The notes below the pieces were generated by a model. It did no database searches. It worked only from the letters and a program-made list of their open reading frames with translations, and was not told where the DNA came from. The translations under genes were made by a program, and so were the position numbers. From Streptomyces pseudovenezuelae (GTDB lineage: Bacteria > Actinomycetota > Actinomycetes > Streptomycetales > Streptomycetaceae): a stretch of DNA of 64,000 nucleotides. Of this stretch, positions 1-8,862 are shown piece after piece. Numbering within the stretch: position 1 is the stretch's first letter; every line of letters starts with the position of its first letter. The stretch covers positions 114,770 to 178,769 of the forward strand of contig NZ_JARXVH010000020.1 of the NCBI RefSeq assembly GCF_029892565.1. The letters run 5' to 3'.

Positions 1-93
1 AAGACGCACGCCGTGCGGGCCATGACGAAGGTCGGCGCACGGGATCGAGCACAACTCGTCTCGTTCACCTTCCGGGCCGGCCTCTACCCGTAA
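1..93 (+). CDS. LuxR-family response regulator, C-terminal end (partial)
   Basis: The window opens inside this gene. The 30 visible codons end in a TAA at 91-93 and read as the last helices of a LuxR/NarL DNA-binding domain: KTHAVRAMTKVGARDRAQLV followed by a hydrophobic tail FRAGLYP. In this family the segment is the recognition helix plus the dimerisation helix. The receiver domain and any partner kinase lie outside the window. The family call is good; the target is unknown. Confidence 0.75.
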   Translation, partial: KTHAVRAMTKVGARDRAQLVSFTFRAGLYP

Positions 94-224
94 GCCTGCC
101 GAGAGGGTGTGGGCGCGGACGCGGCAACCAGCGACCTGAGCGGGCGTCAACTCCGATCTTCCTCGGTTCGTGATCGCTCGTTCGTGGTACTGACCGCCGT
201 ACAGGCCAGCCGTTCGCCATGCTC

Positions 225-256
225 ATGCGGGGATGCGGGGATGCGGGGATGCGGGC
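225..256 (+). repeat. Tandem 8-bp repeat, four copies
   Basis: The unit atgcgggg occurs three times perfectly from 225, then once as atgcgggc, directly before the ATG of the transposase at 257. Each unit carries an in-frame-capable ATG, so the annotated start of the transposase is ambiguous (233 or 257). It may be a slipped-strand expansion at the edge of the IS. Confidence 0.85.
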
Positions 257-1112
257 ATGGTGCGAAGGCTGTATCCGAGCGACTTGTCGGACGAGCAATG
301 GCCGTTGATCGAGCTGATGATCACGGCCTGGAAGCAGGACCGGGCGGGCCGTTCGGCGACGGGAGGCCCTGGGACCTGTGATCTCCGGGAGGTCGTGAAC
401 GCGATCTTCTACCAGAACCGGACGGGCTGTCAGTGGCGCTACCTGCCCCACGATCTGCCCGCCTGGTCGGCGGTGTTCTACTACTTCACGCTGTGGCGCC
501 AGGACGGGCTCGACCAGCGGACCCAGGAGCTCCTGCGCTGCCAGGTGCGGGAGAAGGCCCGCCGATTAGAGGACCCGTCCCTCGTGATCATCGACCCCCA
601 GTCCGTGCCCGCGGCCGCGGGGGTTCCGAAGACCACGACAGGACTGGACGCGAACAAGAGGACCCCTGGGCGCAAGCGGGGACTGGCCGGCGATGTGCTG
701 AGCCTGATCATCGGCGTCGACGTCCTGGCCGCATCCGCCCACAACAACGCCGCCGGCACCGCCCTGCCCGACCAGACGGCCGAACGGTGCGGGATGCGTC
801 TGGAGAACGCCCTGGTGGACCAGGGCCTCAAGGACGAAGTCATCATCCACGGCGCTTTGTTGGACATCACCGTCGCGGTCGGCCGCCGCAACCCGGCCGA
901 TCAGGGCAAGGGCTTCGTTCCGCAGCCGAAGCGGCGGGTGGTCGAGCAGGTCAACGGCACGCTGATGCCGGACCGGCGCCTGGCGCGCGAGTACGACCAC
1001 CGGCCCGACACCTCCGCCTCCCGCGTCTACTGGGCCTCCACCGCGAACATGACCCGCCGCCTCACTCACACCCACTCCCACCTGGCACGACACCCTCCGG
1101 GCGACCGCGTGA
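257..1112 (+). pseudogene. IS5-family transposase, decayed
   Basis: The product matches the single-frame Streptomyces IS5-type transposase: N-terminal LSDEQWPLIE, a TGCQWRYLP block, and a DDE core. The first Asp is D113 (IIDPQS) and the Glu is E230 (VVEQVNG). The second Asp, usual in the block ASAHDN, reads N163 (ASAHNN), so catalysis is probably lost. Near 1065 the frame shifts by one base: the original frame continues as TPTPTWHDTLRATA and stops at 1110-1112. In the shifted frame reading runs on to 1207. Four 8-bp repeats precede the start. No clear terminal inverted repeats were found by eye. Confidence 0.8.
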
Positions 1113-1539
1113 ACACCACCGAGTTCCTGACCGATCTCCAGGCCCGCCACGACAAAGCCACGGCCCGTGCCGGGCCGGTGAACTTCGCAGCCAGATCGAG
1201 GACTTGACCGCCCAGCTCGCCGAGACCGAAGCACGCCTCGCCGACCTGGCCACCACCCGAAAGGCCATCGCCGAACTCACGCCGACCGGAGGCGGGGACG
1301 AGGCCGATCCGCTCGCGTCGACCACTGCCTACCAGGCCATCGTGAACGCCTTCAACCAGCACCCCGACCAGACATTCAGGGTCCGTGAACTGCACGAACT
1401 CCTCGGCATGCCCACCGACGACCCGCGCATGAACGTCACCCGCAGCCGCCTCGGACGCCTCACCCGACAGGGATTCCTCACCCAACCCGGACGAGGCCGC
1501 TACCAGAAACGGACTGAACAACCTCTGAGACGTCCGTGA
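1109..1539 (+). pseudogene. Winged-helix passenger gene of the IS, frameshifted
   Basis: A GTG at 1109 overlaps the original transposase stop (GTGA), so the two genes were translationally coupled. The protein begins VNTTEFLTDLQARHDKATAR. It then changes frame near 1175 and continues with a coiled-coil stretch (QIEDLTAQLAETEARLADL) and a C-terminal winged-helix-like part (TFRVRELHELLGM, then a Gly/Arg-rich tail). The one-base shift splits the helix from the N-terminus. The coupling suggests a regulator or accessory factor carried by the element. No function is known to me. Confidence 0.6.
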
Positions 1540-1648
1540 ACCCGACCCGATCGCTCAGGGATTAGCCGCTGGTGCACGCTTTCGTTCCCCGGCCTCGTTG
1601 CGCCGCGTTTGCATCGGTCGGGCCGCCGGGGCTGCTTGGGACCGCGGG

Positions 1649-2305
1649 TCAATAGCCGACGGTGAAACGTCGGTTGAGGTGGCGCGGGGTTTCGATCTCG
1701 TCGACGAGGGCGGCGGCGTAGTCCTCGTAGGAGATGCGGGCCTGGCCGTCGTCGCCGACGACGGGGCGGTCCAGGCCGGTGCGGTAGTGGCCGGTGCGCT
1801 CACCTGGGGCGAAGTGGACCGGGGGCGGGGACAGGTAGGTCCAGGTGACACTGTTGTCGAGGGCGAGGTAGGCGTCGAACGCGCGGATCTGCCCGATGGC
1901 GTAGGGCTTGAACTCCTCGGGGAAGTCCGGGGCGTCGAAGAAGCGCACGCCGTCATTGTTCAGGAGGCTGGCGCCGCCGCCCATGTGGACGATCCGCGGG
2001 CCGGCCGGACCCAGGCCGCGAAGGGCTGTCACGGTGGCGGCGACGGCGTCGGTGTAGAGGACCGTGTCAGGGCCGCCGATGGTCAGCACGAGGACATCAG
2101 CGTCCTTGGCGAGGACAGCGACCGTCTGCGGGTCGGTGACGTCCCCGGTGACCGGGCGGACCCCGTCGGGAAGCGTGGCCAGAGCATCGAGGCTTCGGGC
2201 GACGGCGGTGACTTGGTGACCGCGGGCGGCGGCCTCGGCGACGACGCGCGTGCCGGCCTTTCCGGCGGCGCCGAACACGACGATCCTGCTCGGGGTGTGA
2301 TCCCT
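1649..2305 (-). CDS. NAD(P)-binding oxidoreductase (NmrA-like/atypical SDR), 5' end uncertain
   Basis: The readable domain starts at RIVVFGAAGKAG, a Rossmann GxxGxxG motif, and runs about 210 residues to HLNRRFTVGY. It is typical of the small NAD(P)H-binding family related to NmrA and flavin reductases, which lack the classical SDR YxxxK site. The 5' end is odd: upstream in frame there is no ATG, GTG or TTG until 2488-2494, which lies inside the start of the divergent AraC gene. Another frame just upstream holds what looks like the end of a different protein (GNEHLFGTRNAQSA, stop near 2342). A rearranged 5' end is likely. The coordinate given is the domain boundary. Confidence 0.65.
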   Translation of the reverse strand, partial: RDHTPSRIVVFGAAGKAGTRVVAEAAARGHQVTAVARSLDALATLPDGVRPVTGDVTDPQTVAVLAKDADVLVLTIGGPDTVLYTDAVAATVTALRGLGPAGPRIVHMGGGASLLNNDGVRFFDAPDFPEEFKPYAIGQIRAFDAYLALDNSVTWTYLSPPPVHFAPGERTGHYRTGLDRPVVGDDGQARISYEDYAAALVDEIETPRHLNRRFTVGY

Positions 2306-2481
2306 TGCGCTTGCGGTTGCGGGTACGGGGCTCGAGGTCAGGCGGTTCAGGCGCTCTGGGCGTTCCGGGTGCCGAAGAGGTGCTCGTTGCCGAGTTGCTG
2401 GTGAGGTGAGACGAGGCCTCTGTGCTGCCTCTTCTTCTAGTGTCCCAACAAAGTTGCAGGCCAGCGAGGTACGGTGGAGAC

Positions 2482-3417
2482 ATGTCATGGTCAAAAGCGG
2501 ACAATGCCCCAGATGAGGGTGCCACCCCGGGATTCGGGTTCAACCCGCCGGGCGCACCCGTCCCCGGCATTGAGATCACCGACCTGGCCATGCTGCACCG
2601 CCGAGTCTCGGACGGCAGCCTGCAACGGGTCCACCGTGCCGGCTTCCACTCCCTCACCCTGATCACCCGGGGCAGCGCCGAGCACACCGTCGACTTCGTC
2701 GCCTGCCCCTGCCGCCCCGGCACACTGCTGTGGGTCCGCCCCGGCCAGGTACAGCGCTTCGCCGCGCCCGGCCGGATGAACGGCACGCACCTGCTGTTCA
2801 CCCCCGCTTTCCCCGAACCCACCGCAGCCGCCAACCGTCTCGCCGACGACTGGTCCGCCCCCAGCTGCTGGCAGCTCGGCACCGGCCCCGACTGCACCGC
2901 CGCCTCTGCCCTGCTCGCCCGCCTGCATGCCGAATACCATCGCCCCGGCGGCGCGTCCCGCGAGATCCTGCGCCTTCTGCTGGCCGCACTGCTGCTGCAC
3001 ATCGACCGCCTGCCCCGCCACGGCGCACACACCAACCCCCACGCCGGCGGCGAGGTCTATGCCCGCTTCCACGCCGAACTGGAACGCTCCTACGCCACCA
3101 CCCGGCGCGCCGAGGACTACGCCGACCGCCTGGGCCACACCGTCAAGACCCTGACCCGCGCCTGCCAGGCCGCCACCGGCCAGTCCGTCAAACAGGTCAT
3201 CGACGCCCGCGTCGCCCTCCAGGCCCAGCGGCTCCTCGCCCACACCGACGAGCCCATCGCCTTCATCGCCCGCCGCCTCGGCTTCTCCGAACCCACCAAC
3301 TTCGGCAAGTTCTTCACCCGCCACACCGGCAGCACCCCCGGCGACTTCCGCCGCGACCAGCAGAGTACGACCGTGCCCGCGCCCATGGGCGCCGCACTGC
3401 CGGGCAAAGGCAGCTGA
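2482..3417 (+). CDS. AraC-family transcriptional regulator
   Basis: This 311-residue protein has an N-terminal cupin-like sensor part (HSLTLITRGSAEHTVDF, then PGTLLWVRPGQVQRF). A C-terminal AraC double helix-turn-helix covers about residues 195-300, with the family signature FIARRLGFSEPTNFGKFFTRH. The ATG at 2482 follows ggtggag. It is divergent from the NAD(P)-binding oxidoreductase, the usual arrangement for an AraC regulator and its target. The effector is unknown. Confidence 0.88.
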   Translation: MSWSKADNAPDEGATPGFGFNPPGAPVPGIEITDLAMLHRRVSDGSLQRVHRAGFHSLTLITRGSAEHTVDFVACPCRPGTLLWVRPGQVQRFAAPGRMNGTHLLFTPAFPEPTAAANRLADDWSAPSCWQLGTGPDCTAASALLARLHAEYHRPGGASREILRLLLAALLLHIDRLPRHGAHTNPHAGGEVYARFHAELERSYATTRRAEDYADRLGHTVKTLTRACQAATGQSVKQVIDARVALQAQRLLAHTDEPIAFIARRLGFSEPTNFGKFFTRHTGSTPGDFRRDQQSTTVPAPMGAALPGKGS

Positions 3418-3594
3418 CGGCACAGCACCAGACCGCGGACGATAGGAGTCTCGGCTCGCGCAGAATGCTCTCTACCTTCGCCCTGCGCGACACACTCACT
3501 TGGGCCTGACGGCGCGAAACGGGATGCGGCGGATCGCTGCGCTCACTCACCGAGCAGCGGATGGCACTCCTGCTCGTCCTGCTCCGTCGGGTGG

Positions 3595-3624
3595 GCGGGG
3601 CCGCCGCGGTCGCGCCGGCCCCGC
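3595..3624 (-). terminator. Hairpin after the PhoX-like gene
   Basis: A 9-bp stem (gcggggccg / cggccccgc) with a 12-nt loop sits 11 nt past the stop at 3635. There is no U tract, as is common in actinomycetes. It is the only clear structure in the 217-bp gap 3418-3634. Confidence 0.4.
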
Positions 3625-3634
3625 GCGTGTGGCG

Positions 3635-5011
3635 CTATCTGCGCCAGGGGCCCGTGACGGCGAACGTGGTGCCCGGCGTGTAGCAGTTCACGTACATCGT
3701 GTCGCCGTCGGGCGAGAACGTGACGCCCGCGAACTCGCCCCACTCCGGGGCCTGGGGCGTGCCGATGTTCTGCCGCCCGCGGGCCATGGCGTACACCTCC
3801 CCGCGGCGCGTGACGCCGAAGACGTGCTGGGCGCCGTTGCCATCCTCGCAGACCATCAGGCCGCCGCTGGGGGCGAGACAGATGTTGTCAGGGGACTCGC
3901 CCGGCAGCTGGACGTCGGTGTCCGGGCCGAAGACGATCACCAGGGTCAGCCGGCGCGCGGCGGGGTCGTAGCGCCAGATCTGACCGAAGTGGTCGGCCGC
4001 CGAGCCCTCCGCGCTGTGCGCGAACGACGAGACGAAGTACACGCACCGCCCGCCCCAGTAACAGCCCTCCAGCTTCTGTGCGTGGGTGATGCCCTTCGGT
4101 CCGAAGTCCTGGAGCCGGATCGGCGTCTGCGCCGCCAGCGGGTCCGGTACGTCGGCCCACTCGATGCCGTGGAAGGTGGTGCCGGTCTCCTGGACGGCGG
4201 ACAGGTCGGCCACGCCCGGCACGCGCATCGCCTGCAGCCGGCCGCCCGCGCGCAGCGAACCGGTGCCACCCTGCGGTCTGTGCGGCAGGAACCGGTAGAA
4301 GAGGCCGAAGGGCTTGAGGAAGGCGTCCTCGGTCTCGTAGACCGTGCCGCTCCTCGGGTCGATCGCGACGGCCTCGTGCTGGAAGCGGCCCATGGCGGTC
4401 AGCGGCACGGCGCCGGTGCGGTGCGGGTCGGCGGGGTCGACCTCGAAGATGAAGCCGTGGTCCTTGGTGTAGCCGTTGGTGCCGGCGGTGTCCTCGGTCT
4501 CCTCGCAGGTGAGCCAGGTGCCCCAAGGGGTGTGCCCGCCCGCGCAGTTGACGGCGGTGCCGGCGATGGCGACCCGCTCCGACAGGACGTTGTTGTGGCC
4601 GTCGAGCGTCAGGGCCGTGCAGCCGCCCTTGCCCGCCGGGTCGTAGGTGAGGCCCGCGACCGTGGGGACGGCGAACTGCGCGGTGGGACGGTTCTCGTGG
4701 TTGCGGACCAGGTGGACCCGGCCGTGCCGGCCGGGCAGCGCGGTCATGCCGTCGTGGTTGGACGGGACCGTGCCCTCGCCGGAGCGCAACCGGTCGCCCT
4801 CACGGGAGAGGACCTTGTAGCGGAAGCCCTTCGGGAGGTCGAGCAGGCCGTCCGGGTCGGGGACCAGGGGACCGTAGCCGGTGTGACCGATGCCCTGTGC
4901 GGCAGCGGTACCGGCGAAGAGTTCGGACAGTGCTCCACTGAACGCGATGCCTGCTCCCAGGGCACCGGAGCGGGCGAGGATCTGACGGCGTGTCGCAGAC
5001 ATACGGGACAA
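3635..5011 (-). CDS. PhoX-like (DUF839) secreted protein, Tat exported
   Basis: The 458-residue product starts with a Tat signal: RR at residues 8-9 in SATRRQILARSG, a hydrophobic stretch, then AAAQG. The rest matches the PhoX/DUF839 beta-propeller family: FRYKVLSREGDRL, then SNHDGMTAL, RNHEN, CEETED and a final PDGDTMYVNCYTPGTTFAVTGPW block. Family members include Ca/Fe-dependent alkaline phosphatases and phosphatases of unproven substrate. A second ATG at 5002 is possible. No pho box was recognised upstream. Confidence 0.88.
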   Translation of the reverse strand: MSRMSATRRQILARSGALGAGIAFSGALSELFAGTAAAQGIGHTGYGPLVPDPDGLLDLPKGFRYKVLSREGDRLRSGEGTVPSNHDGMTALPGRHGRVHLVRNHENRPTAQFAVPTVAGLTYDPAGKGGCTALTLDGHNNVLSERVAIAGTAVNCAGGHTPWGTWLTCEETEDTAGTNGYTKDHGFIFEVDPADPHRTGAVPLTAMGRFQHEAVAIDPRSGTVYETEDAFLKPFGLFYRFLPHRPQGGTGSLRAGGRLQAMRVPGVADLSAVQETGTTFHGIEWADVPDPLAAQTPIRLQDFGPKGITHAQKLEGCYWGGRCVYFVSSFAHSAEGSAADHFGQIWRYDPAARRLTLVIVFGPDTDVQLPGESPDNICLAPSGGLMVCEDGNGAQHVFGVTRRGEVYAMARGRQNIGTPQAPEWGEFAGVTFSPDGDTMYVNCYTPGTTFAVTGPWRR

Positions 5012-5094
5012 CCCTCCTGCTGGCGGACAGGAACTGTGACCACGCTGTGTCTATCACCCGGCACGCGCCTGAGGAACCACGCGCGCAGCACGTG

Positions 5095-5362
5095 TCACGT
5101 CCCCGGACCCAGGGGCGGCGGTCCCTCCGGCGGGTGTTCCTGCGCCTTCTCCAGGAAGCGCAGCAGCTCCACGGGGAAGGGCAGGACCAGCGTGGAGTTC
5201 CTCTCGGCGGCCACGGCGAGGACCATCTGCCGCTGCCGCAGCTGGAGCCGCAGCTGGAGCGCGGCGGGCTGTTCGGACATCTCCTTCGCCGCCTCCGCTA
5301 GCCTCTTCGAGGCCTCCAGCTCGGCGTCGGAGTCGATGATGCGGGCGCGGCGCTCGCGGTCA
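5095..5362 (-). pseudogene. Slipin/SPFH-family protein, C-terminal remnant
   Basis: On the minus strand the frame reads ERRARIIDSDAELEASKRLA, then MSEQPAALQLR and ERNSTLVLPFPVELLRF. This is the C-terminal end of a stomatin/slipin membrane-scaffold protein (the EREKRARIIxAE helix and the NSTIVFPLP motif). The membrane anchor and SPFH domain are missing, and a different frame takes over upstream at about 5362. Not expected to be functional. Confidence 0.6.
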
Positions 5363-5516
5363 CAGCGCCGGTGAACCGGCCACGGCCCCAGCCGGACGCA
5401 ATCGTCATCCCGGCGGACAGATCCAAGACGACATGACGGCCCGGGCTCAGCAGCCCGCCGTAGAGCACACGGCGGTCCGGGATCACGAGGTCCCCGGCGG
5501 TGATGGGAGGAGTCAC
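5362..5516 (-). pseudogene. Possible FAD-monooxygenase C-terminal scrap
   Basis: A 50-residue stretch starting MTPPITAGDLVIPDRRVLYG and continuing LLSPGRHVVLDLSAG resembles the C-terminal thioredoxin-like part of aromatic-ring FAD monooxygenases (motif LLxxGRxxLLDL). It is joined to the slipin remnant in another frame. The match is from memory of the motif only. Confidence 0.3.
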
Positions 5517-5583
5517 GAGGCAGTGGCCAGGCCTGCGATCGGTCGGGGGTGCCGGGATGTTCAGGGTGTTCTTGGTGGTTTGG

Positions 5584-6082
5584 TCACCAGCCGTCGAGGG
5601 TGACGTCTGGGCCTGCTGAGAGGTAGTGGTGGAGGGCGTTTGCAGTGGTGTTCACGAAGTGTGCGGGGAGGGTGTTGGTGTCGACCCACTTGACCTGGGC
5701 GTGTTTGCGGGGTTCGCAGTTTTCGGGTTCACCGGTCCATTCGTGGGCGGCGAAAACGACGGTGAGGAAGCCGCCTGGGGGCTTCGAGGCCCCAGGCGCC
5801 GTGGATGATGTGGGCGACCTTGAGGGACTCCGGCTTGACGGTGAGTCCAGTTTCCTCGTACAGCTCGCGCACCGCGGTCTCGGTGATGGGTTCGCCGGGT
5901 TCGCTTTTGCCGACGGGGAGATCCCACATGCCCTGGGCGAACTTGGCGTTCTGGCTGCGCTGGAGAAGGAGGACACGGTTGGTGGTCTTGTCGTGGACGA
6001 TGACGGCGGCGACCAGCAGGGTCATGGATTTGAGGGCGGGCGGTAGGGCTGTGGGCTGGTCGTTGGTTGTCTGCTGAGCCAC
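5584..6082 (-). pseudogene. NUDIX hydrolase, one-base frameshift
   Basis: Residues 1-95 give a normal NUDIX start: VAAVIVHDKTTNRVLLLQRS, then a NUDIX box GKSEPGEPITETAVRELYEETGL-type (G..5x..E..7x..REVxEExGx pattern). Near 5785 an extra base in a ccccc/ggggg-rich stretch shifts the frame. The correct ending (GGFLTVVFAAHEWTGEPENC to VTLDGW) continues in a second frame to 5584. The two parts together make a full-length protein of about 165 residues, so the break is recent or an assembly error. It may have hydrolysed a nucleoside-diphosphate derivative. Confidence 0.75.
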
Positions 6083-6244
6083 GGCTGGTGTCCCTTCGTC
6101 GGCCGGTTGGTGGGCAGCTTGGGTCGGTGCTTGGCGTGCGCGGCGGGTGAGTTCAGCGAACGCCAGGCAGGAAGCTCTTTCTGCGGTGAGCGTTCTCCGT
6201 AGCTTTGGTTGATCTGCGTGAGATGTGCGAGTCGCAGTGGAGCG

Positions 6245-7480
6245 TCAGGCGAGCGACAGGGTCCGCCGCGCGGCCGCCCAGACGAGCAGCGCGATGGCGA
6301 ACAGGAGGGCGGCGCCGGTCATCACCAGGGTCCATCCGCCGCTCTGCCACAGAGCGGACGCCAGCGCGGAGCCGATGGTGCCGCCGATGAAGTTGCCGGT
6401 GACGAAGGCGGTGTTCAGCCGGCTGCGGCTTTGCGGGTCCACACTCATCAGCCGGGTCTGGTTGAGGACGTTGACCGACTGGATCGCGGTGTTCAGCAGC
6501 CACACCACGACCAGAACGACGACGATCGACGTGCCGCCGGTGGCACCGAGTACGACGGAGGCCAGGGCCAGTAGCAGTCCCGCGCCGGTGGCCGGCACCG
6601 ACCAGCCGCGGTCGTGCAGGTGACCAGCCTGCTGGGCGGCCAGCGCACCGGCCAGGCCGACCAGAGATACCAGGCCGATCCGGGTGGCCGAGTAGTGGAA
6701 CGGGGCGGCGCTGAGCAGGAAGGTCAGGGCGGTCCAGAACAGGGTGAACACCATCATCGTGATCGCACCCAAAACCAGCGTGACCTGCACCGCCCGGTGA
6801 CGGCGCACGGTGGTGAGCACCGACTTCAGCAGTGCCGGATAGCTGGCGGAGGCGGAAGGGGGAAGCGTCGGCAGGACGCGCGCCAGGACGGCGGTGAGGG
6901 CCACCATGAGCGCTGCCGCCCCCCAGTAGACCGTGCGCCAGCCGAAGGCGTCGGCGACGATCCCGCTGATCGCCCGCGACACGAGGATTCCGATGAGGAT
7001 CCCGGAGGCGACGGTGCCGACGGCACGGCCGCGCTGGTCCTCGCGGGCCAGGTCGCCCGCCAGCGGAACCAGCAGCTGCCCGGCCACCGTGGTCACCCCC
7101 ACCAGGGCGAGCGCGACCAGCAGCACCGTGAAGCCCGGGGCGGCGGCGCTGCCCGCCAGGGCGAGGGCCGAGGCGAACATGATCACAGGGATGAGCCGGC
7201 GCCGGTTGAGCCGGTCGCCCAGCGGCACCACCAAGAACGCCCCGAGCGCGTAGCCGATCTGCGTCAGGGTCACCAGCAGCCCGGCCGAGCCGGAGCTGAT
7301 GTGCAGCGAGCCGGCGATCGTGTTCAGCAGCGGCTGCGCCCAGTACAGGTTGCCGACCGCGGCTCCGCCGGCGAGGGCGAACAGGAGCGTCATCGCGCGG
7401 CTCATGCCGCGCCCGACAGGAACAGGTACGGAAGCCGCAGACACCCGTGTGGCGTCCGCAGGCGTGGTCGTATTGGTCAT
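6245..7480 (-). CDS. MFS exporter (DHA1/AraJ-like)
   Basis: The 411-residue product has about twelve hydrophobic segments and the major-facilitator loop signature after helix 2 (GDRLNRRRLIPV). Helix 1 carries NLYWAQPLLNTI, typical of Streptomyces YgaY/AraJ-type sugar or drug exporters. The ATG at 7480 is chosen because upstream reading is hydrophilic and enters the divergent promoter. It is divergent from an MmyB-type XRE regulator, its probable controller. The substrate is unknown. Confidence 0.88.
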   Translation of the reverse strand: MTNTTTPADATRVSAASVPVPVGRGMSRAMTLLFALAGGAAVGNLYWAQPLLNTIAGSLHISSGSAGLLVTLTQIGYALGAFLVVPLGDRLNRRRLIPVIMFASALALAGSAAAPGFTVLLVALALVGVTTVAGQLLVPLAGDLAREDQRGRAVGTVASGILIGILVSRAISGIVADAFGWRTVYWGAAALMVALTAVLARVLPTLPPSASASYPALLKSVLTTVRRHRAVQVTLVLGAITMMVFTLFWTALTFLLSAAPFHYSATRIGLVSLVGLAGALAAQQAGHLHDRGWSVPATGAGLLLALASVVLGATGGTSIVVVLVVVWLLNTAIQSVNVLNQTRLMSVDPQSRSRLNTAFVTGNFIGGTIGSALASALWQSGGWTLVMTGAALLFAIALLVWAAARRTLSLA

Positions 7481-7539
7481 GTCCTCAAGAAGACCAACAT
7501 CACCGCGCATGCGGCAGGACCCGTTGAAGGGGGTACTGG

Positions 7540-7570
7540 CAAGTCCTCCATAATCGTCCCGCCCGTGCCT
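7540..7570. promoter_or_regulatory. Candidate operator between the exporter and XRE gene
   Basis: The 102-bp divergent region holds ggtactggcaagtcc (about 7543-7558), an imperfect palindrome read as GGACT-tgcc-AGTaCC on the other strand. It lies about 25 nt before the XRE ATG. Its placement fits autoregulation plus control of the exporter. No binding data. Confidence 0.35.
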
Positions 7571-7582
7571 ACCGTGGAGGGC

Positions 7583-8497
7583 ATGGACCCGCGCCCCCAG
7601 ATTCAGGAGTTCCTCGTCTCCCGCCGGGCGAAGATCAGCCCCCAGTCGGTGGGGCTGCCCGTGGCCGGACGCAAGCGGCGCGTGCCCGGACTGCGCCGCG
7701 AGGAGGTCGCCGCCCTGGCCGGGCTCAGCGTCGACTACTACATCCGACTGGAGCGCGGCGCGCTCACCAACGCCTCCGACAGCGTCCTGAACGCCATCGC
7801 CCGCGCTCTGCAGCTCGACGCCACCGAACAGGCCCATCTGATCGACCTCGCCCGCGCCGGCAAGCCGTCCGCCGCCCCCGCCCGCTCTCGCCGCACCCCG
7901 CCCGCGGCGATGGCCCCGCAGCTGCAGACCATCCTCGACGCCCTCGTCGGGGTCCCCGCCCTGGTGCGCAGCCCCACCCTCGATATCGTCGCCGCCAACC
8001 TGCTCGCCCGCGCCCTGTACAGCCCGGTCTACACCGACACGGACACAGCGCCGAACCTTGCCCGATTCACCTTCCTCAACCCCGACGCTTCACGGTTCTG
8101 GCGCGACTGGGACCGAGTCGCCGACGACCTCACCGCCCACCTTCGAACCGCCGCCGGCGCCACCCCCTACGACCGCGCCCTCACCGACCTCGTGGGCGAG
8201 CTGTCCACCCGCAGCGACGCCTTCCGCCAGCTGTGGGCCCGCCACGACGTACGCGCCTACGGCCGGGGCACCAAGCACTTCCACCACCCCGTCGTCGGCG
8301 AACTCGACCTGCGCTACGACCTCCTCCAGCCCGCCGCCGAGCCGGGCCTGACGATGATCACCTACACCGCTGAACCGGGCACGGCCTCACACGACAACTT
8401 GTCCCTGCTCGCCTCCTGGGCGGCCAGCCAGGGCAGCACCGCCCCGGACCGGGCCTCTTCGACGCGGCACGTCACACCGCCCACCCGCCAGGAATGA
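7583..8497 (+). CDS. XRE regulator with MmyB-like ligand-binding domain
   Basis: 304 residues. The N-terminal helix-turn-helix (about residues 35-65, VPGLRREEVAALAGLSVDYY) is followed by the MmyB-like PAS-type ligand domain: RSPTLDIVAANLLARAL, then WARHDVRAYGRGTKHFHHPV and VGELDLRYDLL. MmyB-family domains bind fatty-acid-like or other small ligands. The ATG at 7583 follows gtggaggg. Divergent from an MFS exporter, probably its target. Its stop overlaps the next reading frame at 8494 (ATGA). Confidence 0.88.
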   Translation: MDPRPQIQEFLVSRRAKISPQSVGLPVAGRKRRVPGLRREEVAALAGLSVDYYIRLERGALTNASDSVLNAIARALQLDATEQAHLIDLARAGKPSAAPARSRRTPPAAMAPQLQTILDALVGVPALVRSPTLDIVAANLLARALYSPVYTDTDTAPNLARFTFLNPDASRFWRDWDRVADDLTAHLRTAAGATPYDRALTDLVGELSTRSDAFRQLWARHDVRAYGRGTKHFHHPVVGELDLRYDLLQPAAEPGLTMITYTAEPGTASHDNLSLLASWAASQGSTAPDRASSTRHVTPPTRQE

Positions 8498-8862
8498 CGT
8501 CAACGTCGAGCGGCATCCCCTTGACGCGGCACCCAGTGGACACCGTTTGGGGCATTCAGGGCGTCGCCGGTGCTCCGGCTGCGTTCGCTCAGGGAGCCCA
8601 GCGCGCTGACGTGGGGGCCGCGCCGCGGTACGGGCAGGTCCTCGGCTGGGACAAGACCTTTCCCAAGAGCAGCCGCGTCGATCACCAGAAGGTCTCTTTC
8701 TACAACCGTCTGGGCATCAACCTGATCGCGGACCGCTACGTGCCCAAGGGCATCAAACGCTCGCGCAGGCTTCCCGCCCTTGTGGTGGGCATCCGTTCGG
8801 CGGTGTGAAGGAAACAGGCCTCCGACCTGTACGCCCAGACGATGGCCGAGCGCGGCTGCGGC
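8494..8862 (+). pseudogene. Alpha/beta hydrolase, N-terminal remnant
   Basis: From about 8640 the reading frame gives LGWDKTFPKSSRVDHQKVSF, YNRLGINLIADRYVPKGI and PALVVG. This is the N-terminus of a dienelactone-hydrolase-like alpha/beta hydrolase. A base change in the next glycine-rich block makes the frame stop at 8806. The continuation (DLYAQTMAERG) is seen in another frame up to about 8862, where sequence of a TetR gene takes over. The catalytic part is gone. Confidence 0.6.

Noticed and set aside
3500..5374. A 624-residue open frame on the plus strand
   Set aside because: Antisense of the PhoX-like gene; the minus strand has a Tat signal and clear family motifs.
6614..7582. Extending the XRE gene at 7583 upstream
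   Set aside because: The upstream frame is the antisense of the MFS exporter and lacks a family match; the ATG at 7583 has an RBS and starts the domain.
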